Shown: positions 10,800 to 20,787 of the stretch, piece by piece
Layout of the letters: every line of letters begins with the position of its first letter
How positions within the stretch are numbered: the stretch's first letter is position 1
Origin: Leclercia sp. S52
Lineage (GTDB): Bacteria; Pseudomonadota; Gammaproteobacteria; Enterobacterales; Enterobacteriaceae
Assembly: GCF_039727615.1 (NCBI RefSeq)
Contig: NZ_CP152474.1
Coordinates: 2,108,001 to 2,172,000, forward strand
Reading direction: 5' to 3'
Length of the DNA: 64,000 nucleotides
Position numbers and translations under genes: made by a program
The notes under the pieces: model-generated
Databases searched by the model: none
What the model was told of the DNA's origin: nothing
The model's input: only the letters and a program-made list of their open reading frames with translations

Positions 10800-13060
10800 C
10801 AGCCTCTCCTTAGCTGGTCTGATTCGGGTTTTTCGTTGACCGGGTTGTTATGGCTGTCCGGGAATTTCTGCTCGGTAAGGACGGCTATCGCGCTGCCGTA
10901 GACGCAGCAGCGGGTATCAAAACCATTCAGCCCCTGATATTCGGTGTTGCTCACCTGGTTTGGCAGGTTAACGGCGGCGCTGGCCCGCCAGAAGGCCGGG
11001 CTGCGGTAGTAAATCTTTATACCACTCCGTCGGGGAGTGACGCTGCACCGCTCTAGCACGTGTTCGGCATCAGCGTAGGGGGACATATCCCTTGCCACCC
11101 AGTAAAACCCGGCGCTGCTTGCCGCCTCATGGCGGTCGCTACTGACGTTATCCCGCCATCGGATAATGTTCTCAGGGACGTGGTTTTCCGCATCAGAAAG
11201 GTGATTATTCGAGTAGCGAAGGGGCCGGTGTGCATAAAGACGATTATATTCGTTTATCAGAGTGTTCGTGATATTTTCAGGGCAGGTTCGTCCTCTGAAG
11301 CTGAAATACTCGAAGTAATTCACTGGACTGGTAAGCTGTAACAGGCCACGTCCGTACCACGGGTAGTACCAGATGTTGTATCGTCGGATGACCTGATGCG
11401 TGCGCGGGTCTGTTTCCGTATAGCGGTAACCTTCCTCCATCGTCCCGAGCCAGCCCGTCTCCTGAATGCCATTCCCTAGGAAACAGGCAATGCGCAGTGG
11501 GGTAGTTATCAGGTGTTTCTGCATTGTCCTGTTTATATGCGTACGGATATTGTCCGCAATGCTGCCGTTGCCGTCCCGGTAGGTGATGGCCTCCCAGCGG
11601 TAATCATTCCGTCCGGCCATCCTTAACGCGTTCCGGGGAACAAGCTGCTTCAGCTCTGACTTGCTCAGCCAGCAGCATTTGCGGAAATGGGTGATGAAGG
11701 CCTCCGGATGGAAATGCCATAACCGGCCGATGCCATGTTCGCCCGTGTCAAAACACAGCGCTGAGACATGACTTTTCAGCCGTTCATAGTTTTCTTCAGA
11801 CATGGCCGGAACATCGTCAGAGCCGGTCCTGAGCCAGGCATAGCGCTGGTCAAATGTGGCGGCATTCCATTCCAGCGGGAAATGACAGATCAGACGGCTT
11901 TTCAGATCGATGAAATGTTCGCTGTCCTGTAATCCGGCAATAAGGGAGGAATTACACTGACTGTTGTTGTCCGTGTCATCGTTCACCACCCGCCAGCCCG
12001 TCCAGTGCGGGAAGTCGGCATCGCTGAATTTTTTAATGTCAGGGGAGGCCAGATTGACCATGCCCGTTCCTCCGGGGTAGCTGACGGTACGCCACAGCGG
12101 GGCATCAGCAGGCGTCAGGGTTTCATATTCTGCACTGATGACCCGGCCGAAGCGGAGCAGCTCGAACCCGGCAGAGGGATTCTGGGGGTAAAGACGTCTG
12201 GCTGTCCTGTACAGATTGTATTCATATTTCAGATATGTCTCAGCAATCGAATTGTCTGCTGGACTAGCATCAGTATTGGTCAGCGGCTCCCCCACAGTGT
12301 CGAAGCGTGCCTCGGTGGTGGTGTTTTGTCTGCGGGTGACCATAGTACAGTCGCCTTTTTCGAACGTCATGCTGACGAACAGCGGTTCGGCACTGGTATG
12401 AACGGCATTCAGACGGTCCGTGCCCGGTGAGGCAGCGTCAGGTACCGATTCGTAAAAGCGTGTACCGGGAGGCTGATAAAAATGGATATCGCCGTAAACG
12501 GTGTCGATTCTGCCGTCACGGGTGATATCGAGTTCGGGCGTGGTGCGTCCGGTCAGTTTCAGCATGTTTTCGTTGTCGCAGAACACCTGAAAATGAAAGG
12601 CATTGGTTTCGCTAACCATACCACTCTGCCCGATGCGCTCCTTACGCCAGATTCTTGCTCCGACACTGATTGAGGGGTCCAGTCGGTTCATGAGGTGCAT
12701 GTACAGGGAGTAATACACGACACTACAGTTTTCACCGATATCGGTTTGATGCTTCAGCAGCACATATCCGTCATCGGTTCTGCCATCATAATTCAGCGGG
12801 AAAGTATCGCGTTTGTCTGTGGAAGACGGAGAACGAAAAGAAACAACTTCCCCATCCGCAATGGCGCGAACAAACTCAATGCGATCATAGCCTTCTTCAC
12901 CATCGCGGTCAGTGTGGAGAACATGAACGCCACCGTGCCATGACGCGCGCCGGTTGAGCGGGAAGTCCCGGTTGGTATCCACGGGCATCATTCTGCTGAC
13001 CCATGATGGCTCACTTTCTCCGGCGTTCCGGGGACGGATAAACGGCGGACTGATTATCAT
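10799..13060 (-). CDS. Large M23 peptidase-like + GH19-like cell-wall hydrolase (candidate T6SS-type effector)
   Basis: 753 aa with no signal peptide. The N-terminal part (about residues 35-165) resembles an M23 lysostaphin-type fold: His42 and His46 in WHGGVHV, His122 in YMHLM, His156 in FHFQVF. The usual HxxxD is HxxxH here, and the usual HxH has lost its first His. The C-terminal part (about 515-650) resembles GH19 chitinase/lysozyme domains: candidate catalytic Glu534 in GIQETGW, then WYGRGLLQLT and a following NY, a GH19 hallmark. The middle is unassigned. Cytoplasmic hydrolases of this build without a secretion signal, coupled to an exported small protein, are commonly type VI secretion effectors. 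No VgrG, Hcp, PAAR or other T6SS gene lies in the window. Confidence 0.7.
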   Translation of the reverse strand: MIISPPFIRPRNAGESEPSWVSRMMPVDTNRDFPLNRRASWHGGVHVLHTDRDGEEGYDRIEFVRAIADGEVVSFRSPSSTDKRDTFPLNYDGRTDDGYVLLKHQTDIGENCSVVYYSLYMHLMNRLDPSISVGARIWRKERIGQSGMVSETNAFHFQVFCDNENMLKLTGRTTPELDITRDGRIDTVYGDIHFYQPPGTRFYESVPDAASPGTDRLNAVHTSAEPLFVSMTFEKGDCTMVTRRQNTTTEARFDTVGEPLTNTDASPADNSIAETYLKYEYNLYRTARRLYPQNPSAGFELLRFGRVISAEYETLTPADAPLWRTVSYPGGTGMVNLASPDIKKFSDADFPHWTGWRVVNDDTDNNSQCNSSLIAGLQDSEHFIDLKSRLICHFPLEWNAATFDQRYAWLRTGSDDVPAMSEENYERLKSHVSALCFDTGEHGIGRLWHFHPEAFITHFRKCCWLSKSELKQLVPRNALRMAGRNDYRWEAITYRDGNGSIADNIRTHINRTMQKHLITTPLRIACFLGNGIQETGWLGTMEEGYRYTETDPRTHQVIRRYNIWYYPWYGRGLLQLTSPVNYFEYFSFRGRTCPENITNTLINEYNRLYAHRPLRYSNNHLSDAENHVPENIIRWRDNVSSDRHEAASSAGFYWVARDMSPYADAEHVLERCSVTPRRSGIKIYYRSPAFWRASAAVNLPNQVSNTEYQGLNGFDTRCCVYGSAIAVLTEQKFPDSHNNPVNEKPESDQLRRG

Positions 13061-13158
13061 ATTGACTCCCTGTCTGATCTATAGAATCCATAAAAGCGCA
13101 GAATAGCGCAATTTCACTTAAGAAAGCATTGTTCGCTGGCAAAGAAAATGCGGAATAC

Positions 13159-13667
13159 CTATGCCTTACAAGATATTTTATAGACCGGGGTGCGGGCTAT
13201 TTCTGATGCATCCAGGCCTTCCTGCCGTAGAGCTAGCATCTGTTCCCGGTTGACTGTTAGCCGCCATGCCGCATCGTTAAGCACAGACGCCTGTTTGGGT
13301 TTTGTCATGAACTTTCGGCTTGCAGATTTAACGCTCAAGAGTTCTTTCGGGCCGGTCTCTTTATAGACATAGACCCAGTGCCGAACAACGGCTTCATTTG
13401 AGATATTAAACCGTGCTGCAGCTTCGCGCATCGAAAGTTCTTACTGAGAACATTCCCGGCAACAACCAGCCGGAACGCTGGCGAATGGTGGTAATTTTTC
13501 GAGGGGATGCCATCGATGCCGTACAATTGCCAGGCTCTGACCCAGCGAAGAACAGATGTTCTCTCAATACCAAAAAACGCGGCTGTATGCTGTTTTCCAT
13601 CCTTATCTGAAAGGTAGTGATGAGCGACCTCCAGTCGAAGCTCGAGGGAATATTTTGGCTTTGCCAT
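13159..13667 (-). pseudogene. IS3/IS150-type OrfA (InsJ-like), frameshifted and truncated
   Basis: The intact start (MAKPKYSLELRLEVAHHYLS) has the helix-turn-helix character of InsJ-type OrfA proteins. After about 75 codons the reading frame is lost near 13440 (frame changes between GNVLS and SMREAAARF). The second HTH-like block (MREAAARFNISNEAVVRHW) continues in another frame to about 13159. The break needs a one-base deletion or two-base insertion and is not at a long homopolymer, so it looks like real decay. The coiled-coil end and all of orfB beyond are gone. Confidence 0.8.
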
Positions 13668-13721
13668 AAAAAACTGCACCTTACTCAGTTGGGTATCCAA
13701 CATTTGGGGTGCAGTCCTTTC

Positions 13722-13734
13722 AGGCGGGCTTTTT
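13722..13734. terminator. Right half of the interrupted mscS/uspE terminator
   Basis: AGGCGGGCTTTTT between the right end of the IS remnant and the uspE stop. It complements the arm at 9861-9874. Confidence 0.7.
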
Positions 13735-13739
13735 CGCTG

Positions 13740-14690
13740 TTAATCGTCTTCGTCGTCGTCCAGCTCAACCGGGGTTTGATACTGGTCCGGCTTAATCACC
13801 AGCAGGTCGCAGCGCAGATGATCGATCACCTGTTCCGCCGTGTTGCCGAGGAAGGCGGCAGAGATACCGGTGCGGCCGATGGTGCCCAGCACCACAATAC
13901 CCGCCTGCAGATGCTCTGACAGATCCGGGATGACCTCTTCCGGCAGCCCTTTCTCGACGTGGGTTAACTTCTCATCAATACCGAATTTTTGGCGCAGCGC
14001 TTTCATCGCCAGCAGATGCTGCCCGCGAATGGCGTCGTTATAGACGCTCGGATCAAATTCCGGGAGTTCGATGGCAATGTTAATCGGGGTAATCGGGTAG
14101 GCCCCCACGAGGTGGACTTCGGTATGGTTGACCTGCTCGGCCAGGTGAAGCGTCTCTTTCACCAGTTTTTCGTTCAGGGCGTTGTGGTAGTTCTCTTCGC
14201 TGGCGAGATTCACCGCCACCACCGCTTTACCGCCTTCCGGCCACGGCTGGTCTTTCACCATCCACACCGGGCATGGGCATTTACGCAGCAGGTGCCAGTC
14301 GGTCGGGGTAAAGATCACCGCTTCCAGCTTGTCGTGCTGGTGGGCCATCTTCAGCAGCAGATCGTGTTCGCCGCTCACCACTTCCTGGATGATGGCTTCA
14401 AAGGGACGGTTGTGCCAGACCACTTTGATCTCAATGGGGACACCGGCCTCAAGATAGAATTTTGCCTGCTCGCGGATCCACGCGGTACGCTGGCTGATCA
14501 CTCCCTGACGCATAGCGGTGCGTTCGTCAGGCGACAGAAGGGTGGTCATTTCGTAAGAAAAGTCATATATCGGCAGAAACGCTTTAATTCTGCCACCAAT
14601 CCGTTGATGTAAATAGACAGCTCGTCGTAACGCCGGTTGATCGTCCTGATTAGGATCGATGGCCACCAGCATGTTTTGATACTTTGCCAT
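13740..14690 (-). CDS. uspE: Universal stress protein UspE
   Basis: 316 aa with two tandem Usp domains (about residues 1-155 and 156-305), very close to E. coli UspE and of identical length. Cytoplasmic stress-resistance protein linked to oxidative and DNA-damage resistance, motility and aggregation. The second domain carries the G-(x)[18 protein letters not shown]-loop-like segment. The acidic tail ELDDDEDD is typical. It lies downstream of fnr on the same strand, as in E. coli. Its terminator is disrupted by the IS-bounded insertion immediately downstream. Confidence 0.97.
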   Translation of the reverse strand: MAKYQNMLVAIDPNQDDQPALRRAVYLHQRIGGRIKAFLPIYDFSYEMTTLLSPDERTAMRQGVISQRTAWIREQAKFYLEAGVPIEIKVVWHNRPFEAIIQEVVSGEHDLLLKMAHQHDKLEAVIFTPTDWHLLRKCPCPVWMVKDQPWPEGGKAVVAVNLASEENYHNALNEKLVKETLHLAEQVNHTEVHLVGAYPITPINIAIELPEFDPSVYNDAIRGQHLLAMKALRQKFGIDEKLTHVEKGLPEEVIPDLSEHLQAGIVVLGTIGRTGISAAFLGNTAEQVIDHLRCDLLVIKPDQYQTPVELDDDEDD

Positions 14691-14772
14691 ACAGGTCTCC
14701 TTACTACTGTCACCACAGTCTGTAATTAAAAGAGTAACCTATATATCTGAAATGAAACAGGGGGGGAAGATT

Positions 14773-14810
14773 TGCCAGATCAATAAATCAGTAAAATTAC
14801 CGATCTGGCA
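14773..14810. repeat. Inverted repeat in the fnr-uspE spacer
   Basis: TGCCAGATC (14773-14781) and GATCTGGCA (14802-14810), perfect 9-bp arms around 20 bases. No T run follows on the minus strand, so it is not a classical terminator. It could be an attenuating hairpin or a protein-binding site between fnr and uspE. Confidence 0.6.
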
Positions 14811-14828
14811 GAGGATTTTTTGAGGACG

Positions 14829-15581
14829 TTATGCCACGTTACGCGAGTGGCCCGCCAGCACCGCCAGCGCTTCACCGTTTTCGATGGTGATGTATTTACC
14901 TTTCACCGCCAGCATGCCGCTTTTCTGGAAACGACCCAGCAGACGGCTGATGGTTTCCACGGTCAGGCCCAGGTAGTTACCGATGTCGCCACGGGTCATG
15001 GTCAGGCGGAACTCACGCGGTGAAAAACCACGCTCGGCGAAACGACGGGACAGGTTATAGATAAAGGCCGCCAGACGCTCTTCAGCATTCTTTTTGGACA
15101 GCAGCAGGATCATGTCCTGGTCGCCTTTGATCTCACCGCTCATCAGACGCATCATCTGCTGGCGCAGGTTCGGCATTTTGCCTGACAGATCGTCCAGAGT
15201 TTCAAACGGGATTTCGCAAACCATTGAGGTTTCCAGCGCCTGAGCAAAGCTCGGATGGTTACCGGTGCCGATCGCATCAAAGCCCACCAGATCGCCCGCC
15301 AGGTGGAAGCCGGTGATCTGCTCGTCGCCCTGTTCGGTGATGGTATAGCTCTTGATGGTGCCAGAACGGATAGCGTACAGCGATTTCAGTTCGTCTCCCG
15401 CTTTAAACAGCGTCTGCCCTTTCTGAATCGGCTTTTTACGCTCGATAATATTATCAAGCTGATCAAGCTCGTGCTCATTCAGGGTAAACGGGATACAGAG
15501 CTGGCTGATGCTGCAGTCCTGACAATGGATAGCACAACCGCCAGACTGAATGCGTCGAATAATTCGCTTTTCCGGGATCAT
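14829..15581 (-). CDS. fnr: Fumarate/nitrate reduction regulator FNR
   Basis: Global oxygen-sensing transcription factor of the CRP/FNR family, 250 aa like E. coli. The [4Fe-4S] ligands are present: Cys20, Cys23 and Cys29 in [11 protein letters not shown], with a further Cys in SMVCEIP. A cyclic-nucleotide-like beta roll, dimerisation helix and HTH follow; the recognition helix reads [11 protein letters not shown] with the Glu-Ser-Arg that contact TTGAT half-sites. I chose MIPEKR at 15581 as in E. coli; a start four codons upstream is possible. An FNR box just upstream indicates autoregulation. Confidence 0.97.
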   Translation of the reverse strand: MIPEKRIIRRIQSGGCAIHCQDCSISQLCIPFTLNEHELDQLDNIIERKKPIQKGQTLFKAGDELKSLYAIRSGTIKSYTITEQGDEQITGFHLAGDLVGFDAIGTGNHPSFAQALETSMVCEIPFETLDDLSGKMPNLRQQMMRLMSGEIKGDQDMILLLSKKNAEERLAAFIYNLSRRFAERGFSPREFRLTMTRGDIGNYLGLTVETISRLLGRFQKSGMLAVKGKYITIENGEALAVLAGHSRNVA

Positions 15582-15600
15582 AGGTTTGCTCAAGCCTTAA

Positions 15601-15614
15601 TTGATATTGGTCAA
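15601..15614 (-). promoter_or_regulatory. FNR box upstream of fnr
   Basis: On the minus strand TTGACCAATATCAA, one mismatch from TTGATNNNNATCAA, and nearly the same as the E. coli fnr autoregulatory site. It lies 20 bases before the chosen start codon, consistent with repression by FNR binding over the transcription start. Confidence 0.75.
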
Positions 15615-15763
15615 TTTTAACATCTTTTTGGACCCTGCGTAAGCCTGGTAAACCATCAATCAGGACAAGAACCGTGAATGCGCTAGCATCTTCTTGAAAT
15701 TCCACAAATTAGCTGCGGACTTTATCACTAACTTAAGGAAAATTAAGCACTAAAAGCCTGGAT

Positions 15764-16279
15764 CTACAGCAGCAAATACCCTTCGTGACGCAGCAACCAC
15801 TCCTTGCGCTGCACGCCGCCAGCATAGCCGGTGAGGGTGCCGTTGCGGCCAATCACGCGGTGGCAGGGCACCACGATACTGACCGGATTAGACCCGTTAG
15901 CGGCACCCACGGCGCGCGCTGCGCCCGGGCGACCCAGCTGTGCGGCCAACTGACCATAATGCATCACCTGGCCGCAGGGAATGGAGCGCAACGCCTGCCA
16001 CACTTCACGCTGAAAAGGGGTGCCGGCCGTGGCGGTCGGCAGGGTGTCGATAATGCTGAGATCGCCCTCGAACCAGGCGGTCAGCTTATCGCTAAGCCCG
16101 CCCGGGTTGCGGGCGCTGATACGCTCATAGCCCTGCGCCCGGTAGTGGATATTGAGCAGTTCCACCATCCGGTTGCTGTGCTCCTCCCACTCGACGGCGC
16201 GCAGGTTAAATTGCTCATCCGCAATTACCCACAGCGGCCCCAGCGGGGTGGCTATTTTATCTTCGAGTAATCTCAGCAT
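15764..16279 (-). CDS. ogt: O6-methylguanine-DNA methyltransferase Ogt
   Basis: Suicide DNA-repair protein that moves alkyl groups from O6-alkylguanine and O4-alkylthymine to its own Cys. 171 aa as in E. coli. The active-site motif PCHRVIG holds the acceptor Cys at about residue 139, and the [10 protein letters not shown] asparagine hinge and Arg finger region precede it. It lies between fnr and abgT on the same strand. Confidence 0.97.
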   Translation of the reverse strand: MLRLLEDKIATPLGPLWVIADEQFNLRAVEWEEHSNRMVELLNIHYRAQGYERISARNPGGLSDKLTAWFEGDLSIIDTLPTATAGTPFQREVWQALRSIPCGQVMHYGQLAAQLGRPGAARAVGAANGSNPVSIVVPCHRVIGRNGTLTGYAGGVQRKEWLLRHEGYLLL

Positions 16280-16291
16280 GTGTGCTCTTCC

Positions 16292-17820
16292 TTAGTTCAG
16301 TCGCGGGTACACCCCCCGGCCCGATGGGCAGGCCGACAAGATACCACGCCACCAGCATCACCAACCATACTCCTAAGAAGATAAGCGGATACGGCAGCAC
16401 CAGCGAATAGTAGGTACCCAGTTTGGCCTCGGGCTTGTAGCGCTGGAGGAAGCCTAAAAACAGCGGCACGAACGGCGACACCGGGGCCAGCGGGATCACC
16501 GACGAATCCGCTACCCTAAACAGGATCTGCGCAAACGCCGGGTGGAAGCCCAGCAGCATAAACATCGGCACGAAGATCGGCGCCAGAATCGACCAAATGG
16601 CCGAGCCGCTGGCGATAAACATGCACAGCAGGGAGGAGAGCAGCGCCAGACCAACGAACGCGGGCACGCCGCTCAGCCCGGCGGTTTCCAGCAGGTCGGT
16701 CAGGCCCACCGCCATAAACTTGCCCATGTTGCTCCAGTTAAACATCGCGACAAACTGCGCCAGCGGGAACACCATTACGATAAACCCGGCCATCTCTTTC
16801 ATCGGCTCGATCATCAGCTGCGGCAGATCGCCCTGACGACGCACTTTCCCGGTGGCAATGCCGTAGGCCAGCGAGACGACGAAGAAGAACAGGATGATCA
16901 GCGGCACGATGCCTTTGATAAACGGCGAGGGCAGCACGGTGTGCTGCACCGGATCGCGCAGGATGCCGTTCTCCGGCACCACCATCAGGGCGATGGCGGC
17001 GATAAACAGCAGCGACACTACTCCGGCAACGCGCAGCCCGCGGCGCTGCTCCGGCGACAGCGCATCCAGCTTCTCGTCGCTGCTGCCCTGCCATTTGCCC
17101 AGACGCGGCTCCACGATCTTATCGGTGATCAACCCCCCCGACAATGGTCAGCACAATCACCGAGCTGGCCATAAAGTACCAGTTGTCGATCACGCTGACG
17201 TGCATCGCGGCATCGATGGTTTTGGCCGCTTCGGTGCTGATGCCGGAGAGCAGCACGTCGGTGGTGACGATCAGCAGGTTGGCGGTAAAACCACACCCGA
17301 CCCCGGCGATGGCCGCCAGCAGGCCCGCCACCGGATGCCGTCCGACGGCGAGGAAGATCAGCGCCCCCATCGGCGGCATGATGACCAGCGCCGCATCGGA
17401 TGAGATATGGCTGAAGAAGGCGATAAACAGCACCATATAGCTGGCGTAACGCGCGCTGACGTGGGACGCCATTTTTACCATCAGGGCAGGCAGCAGGCCG
17501 GAACGTTCGGCCAGACCGGCACCCAGCACCAGGGCCAGGATCGCCCCCAGCGGGGCAAAACCGCTGAAGTTTTTAATCACATTCGGTAAAAACCAGTGCA
17601 GCCCCTCAACGCTGAGCAGGTTTTTGACCTCCACCAGGTTGCCATCGGCCGGATTACGGGCGCTGACGTTAAAGGCCGACAGCACGGCGGTGGTCACCGC
17701 CAGGATCACAATCAAATAAACAAAAAGCAGGAAAGGGTGCGGCACTTTATTGCCGATCCTTTCAACCCAACCATAGAGCTTGCCGGTGGGGGAATGCGAA
17801 GGTATGGATGACATACTCAT
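16292..17820 (-). pseudogene. abgT: p-Aminobenzoyl-glutamate transporter AbgT, two +1 frameshifts
   Basis: AbgT-family inner-membrane importer of p-aminobenzoyl-glutamate. The N-terminal 230 codons (from 17820, SD AGGAA) run in one frame to the C7 run at 17133-17139 (G7 on the coding strand); the rest continues in another frame. A second run, C6 at 16312-16317, moves the natural end out of frame. Removing one base from each run gives 508 codons, exactly the E. coli AbgT length, ending GPGVYPRLN with a stop at 16292. Nothing else is damaged. As written, the second half would read on to 16257, overlapping the ogt start. The gene is the third of abgA-abgB-abgT. Confidence 0.9.
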
Positions 17821-17856
17821 GGGCGTTCCTCGGGAGTGTTGTGTTGTGGTGTTTTA

Positions 17857-19302
17857 TTATTTTAAAGGTGACGGTGTCACGTTTTTTGGGATCGGGCAAA
17901 CGTACGGTTTTTCATTTATCTGTTGTGTAAACTCCTCGCGGCAGGCGGCCAGCAGCGCCGGATCCTGCAGCAGCGCCAGGGCGGTCGCCCCCATCACCTT
18001 CCCGGCCATCAACATCCCTTTATGGGCGATGGAGGTGCGGCCCTGGGCCACCAGCTGCCAGGTGTGCAGCGGCGTACCGACGGTAAAGCAGGGGCTGAAG
18101 CACTGAGCAACCGGCATTTTCCAGCTGACGTCGCCTACGTCGGTGGAACCCGCCAGCACGTTATCGGTGATGGCGTACGGAGCCACCTCATCAACCAGCA
18201 GGGTCTGCTGATGGCGACGGGCAAAGTGCTTTCCGTCTTCCCCGCCGGTGGCAGCGATATTTTTCAGGCTGTTTTGCAGATCGTTATCGGTCAGGGTGGC
18301 GCGGATCTCCGCCGCAAAGGCGCGTTCTTCATCGCTCCACGTCGGGGTGCCGTAATGCTGCAGGGCGCTGTACATGGCGGCCTCCAGCGTGCGGTTCGGC
18401 AGGTAGCTGGAGCAGGCTTTATCGAAGCGGCGTTCGACGGTGGTTTCGGTCATCAGCGCCGCACCCTGGGCAATCTTTTCGATTCGCTCATAGATCTGCT
18501 GCGCGTCGGCCATCTCCGGGGCGCGGATCAGATACAGCACTTCCGCCTGGGCCTGCACCACGTTCGGGGAGATGCCGCCGGTATCGGTGATGGCGTAGTG
18601 GACGCGGGCTTTTTCAATAATGTGTTCATTGAGGAAGTTGGTGCCGGTGGTCATCAGCGTAACGGCATCCAGCGCGCTGCGCCCCAGATGCGGGGAGTTA
18701 GCGGCATGGGCGGCGGTGCCGTGAAAACGCCACGCCCCCTGAATGTTGGCTAAGGTGCTGACGTTAAACATCCCGGCGAAGGCTTCCGGATGCCAGGTGA
18801 CCGCGGCGTCCACATCGTCGAACAGCCCCTCGCGCACCATAAAGGTTTTACCCGATCCGCCTTCTTCGCCAGGGCAGCCATAAAAGCGCAGGGTGCCGCT
18901 GCCGCCGTGCTGCTCCAGCCAGGACTTTGCCGCCACCGCAGCCGCCAGCCCGGCGGTGCCGAGCAGGTTATGCCCGCAGCCGTGACCGTTGGCCCCTGGC
19001 GTGTCGGTCTGCGGGGTGGCGCAGTGCGCCTGTTGGCTCAGGCCTGCCAGCGCATCGTACTCTCCCAGAATGGCGATCACCGGTTTGCCCGCGCCGTAGC
19101 TGGCAATAAAGGCATTCGGCACGCCGCCAGCCTCGCGGGTCAGGGTAAAACCGGCCTCTTCCAGGGCGCTGGCCAGCCGTTCGGCGGACCAGTACTCTTC
19201 AAAACGGGTCTCAGGGTGATCCCAGATCTCATCGGCAATGTCGGTGAAGTCCTGACATCGGGTGTCGATGGCATCCTCAACAAAACGGTAAATGCTCTGC
19301 AT
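17857..19302 (-). CDS. abgB: p-Aminobenzoyl-glutamate hydrolase subunit AbgB
   Basis: M20-family metallohydrolase, 481 aa as in E. coli. With AbgA it forms the enzyme that splits p-aminobenzoyl-glutamate (a folate breakdown product) into p-aminobenzoate and glutamate. Metal-site motifs are visible: NGHGCGHN near residue 105, [10 protein letters not shown] near 140, and the dimerisation-domain [12 protein letters not shown]. The start at 19302 (MQSIYRF) overlaps the abgA stop by one base (TAATG), so translation is coupled. Confidence 0.97.
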   Translation of the reverse strand: MQSIYRFVEDAIDTRCQDFTDIADEIWDHPETRFEEYWSAERLASALEEAGFTLTREAGGVPNAFIASYGAGKPVIAILGEYDALAGLSQQAHCATPQTDTPGANGHGCGHNLLGTAGLAAAVAAKSWLEQHGGSGTLRFYGCPGEEGGSGKTFMVREGLFDDVDAAVTWHPEAFAGMFNVSTLANIQGAWRFHGTAAHAANSPHLGRSALDAVTLMTTGTNFLNEHIIEKARVHYAITDTGGISPNVVQAQAEVLYLIRAPEMADAQQIYERIEKIAQGAALMTETTVERRFDKACSSYLPNRTLEAAMYSALQHYGTPTWSDEERAFAAEIRATLTDNDLQNSLKNIAATGGEDGKHFARRHQQTLLVDEVAPYAITDNVLAGSTDVGDVSWKMPVAQCFSPCFTVGTPLHTWQLVAQGRTSIAHKGMLMAGKVMGATALALLQDPALLAACREEFTQQINEKPYVCPIPKNVTPSPLK

Positions 19303-20612
19303 TACACACCTCGCGTCCACGGGAAGTTAAGCGCGATACGCGCCAGGGTTTCGATGGCGATCGGCATCACCGTCTCGTCGAAATCGAATTTTTCGTTGTG
19401 GTGCCCGGCGCTGAGGGTAGTGCCAAAGACCATATAGGAGGCGAGGCCGCCGTTCTGCTGAACCCGGGCCATCATCAGGGTGGCATCTTCCGATCCGGCC
19501 GGGGCTTTCACTTTGTCGATGGCCTGTTCGACACCGGCCACCTGCGACGCCTGCTCGCGCAGATAATTCACCCACGCCGGAGAAGGCTGGCTTGAGGTCG
19601 CCGCGCCCATCAGCCGCAGTTCGGTACTGACGCCGTGCATCGCCGCCGCCCCGTCAATCACCGCTTTCGCGCGCTCAAAGACGTACTGGTTAATGGCCTC
19701 GCTCTCGCCGCGGGTCTCTACCTTCAACAGCGCGCTGGCGGGGACGACGTTACGACCGCTGCCCGCCTGCATCACTCCGACGTTCACGCGCGACGCGCCT
19801 TCGCTGTGCGGGGCGATGCTGTGCAGGCCAATGGCGGCCTGGGCGGCGGCCAGCAGGGCATTGCGACCCTCTTCGGGCTTGCCACCCGCATGCGCCGCCA
19901 CGCCGGTGAAGCGCACGTCAAATTTGGTGGTGGCCATAAAATTATCGCTGCCGCAGATCACGGTACCCGCCGGCACGCCGGTGCCAATGTGGATGGCGGT
20001 GAAGTAGTCCACGCCGTCGAGCGCGCCGGCGGCAACCATGGCCCGCGCGCCGCGGGTGCCCTCTTCGGCAGGCTGGAAGATGAGTTTGATGGTGCCGTTC
20101 AGCTGCGCGCGGTACTGCATCAGCAGGTGCGCCAGCCCGAGGCCAATGGTGGTGTGGCCGTCGTGGGCGCAGGCATGCATCATGCCGCTGTTGCAGGAGG
20201 CAAAGCCTTCCCGGACAGGGAGATGATCGTCCTGAGCGGATTCATCCAGATCCAGCGCGTCCATGTCGACCCGAAACGCGAGGGTCGGCCCCGGGCGGCC
20301 GGTATTCAGCGTGGCAACAATGCCGGTAAAACCGCCTTCAAAGGCGCTGAGCCATTTTTCCGGTGCCCCTTGCTGACGCGCGCGGGCAAAGGCCTGGGCC
20401 AGGGTGGCCTCGTCGGGTAGACCCATCCGGCTGTCAGCATCAACCACGTCGCGACCCATCGCCAGCTCGTAGCCCAGTTGATCCAGCACCTCTGCGACTT
20501 TTGCCGCGGTGCGGAACTCCACCCAGCCCGACTCCGCAAAGTGATGGAAATCGCGTCGCCATGCGGTGAGTTGTGGAAAGAGAGTTTGCAGGTCCTGCGC
20601 CAGTGTATGCAT
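19302..20612 (-). CDS. abgA: p-Aminobenzoyl-glutamate hydrolase subunit AbgA
   Basis: M20-family metallohydrolase, 436 aa as in E. coli, partner of AbgB. Motifs: [11 protein letters not shown], the metal-binding HACAHDGHT near residue 145, and [10 protein letters not shown] near 178. I chose the ATG at 20612 because AGGAAA lies seven bases upstream; an ATG six codons earlier lies inside the ribosome-binding region. First gene of the abg operon, divergent from its regulator abgR across a 175-bp spacer. Confidence 0.96.
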   Translation of the reverse strand: MHTLAQDLQTLFPQLTAWRRDFHHFAESGWVEFRTAAKVAEVLDQLGYELAMGRDVVDADSRMGLPDEATLAQAFARARQQGAPEKWLSAFEGGFTGIVATLNTGRPGPTLAFRVDMDALDLDESAQDDHLPVREGFASCNSGMMHACAHDGHTTIGLGLAHLLMQYRAQLNGTIKLIFQPAEEGTRGARAMVAAGALDGVDYFTAIHIGTGVPAGTVICGSDNFMATTKFDVRFTGVAAHAGGKPEEGRNALLAAAQAAIGLHSIAPHSEGASRVNVGVMQAGSGRNVVPASALLKVETRGESEAINQYVFERAKAVIDGAAAMHGVSTELRLMGAATSSQPSPAWVNYLREQASQVAGVEQAIDKVKAPAGSEDATLMMARVQQNGGLASYMVFGTTLSAGHHNEKFDFDETVMPIAIETLARIALNFPWTRGV

Positions 20613-20787
20613 ATCGTTTCCTGTCATCATAAGAATATGTGAACTGCTTCACACTGTGATAGTTTTTACTTATCACTAACCGTTTTTTCACAGATTTAAC
20701 CGTTCGTGGCTTACCCTGGCACAATCAATTCCATTACAGTAGATGACAGTTTCTTTACTCTGATAAACAACGGTTATCGGTGCGGAC

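Larger units (their letters stand above)
9878..13717. mobile_element. Decayed IS3/IS150-type element carrying two foreign genes
   Basis: The two ends are imperfect inverted repeats sharing ACTGCACCC (TGAACTGCACCCAAAAATTG on the left; GGACTGCACCCCAAATGTTG read inward from the right). Inside the left end lie the last 27 codons of an OrfB transposase. Inside the right end lies a broken OrfA. Both read on the minus strand, as in one complete element, but the middle is replaced by about 3.1 kb holding an M23/GH19-like hydrolase gene and a small exported-protein gene. The exact ends and target duplication cannot be fixed, because the flanking bases (AGT and TTT) do not match. Confidence 0.75.

Noticed and set aside
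16312..17139. abgT as a natural split transporter or programmed frameshift
   Set aside because: Two separate +1 runs, no slippery heptamer with stimulator, and the identical pattern in unrelated genes favours an indel artefact or slippage.
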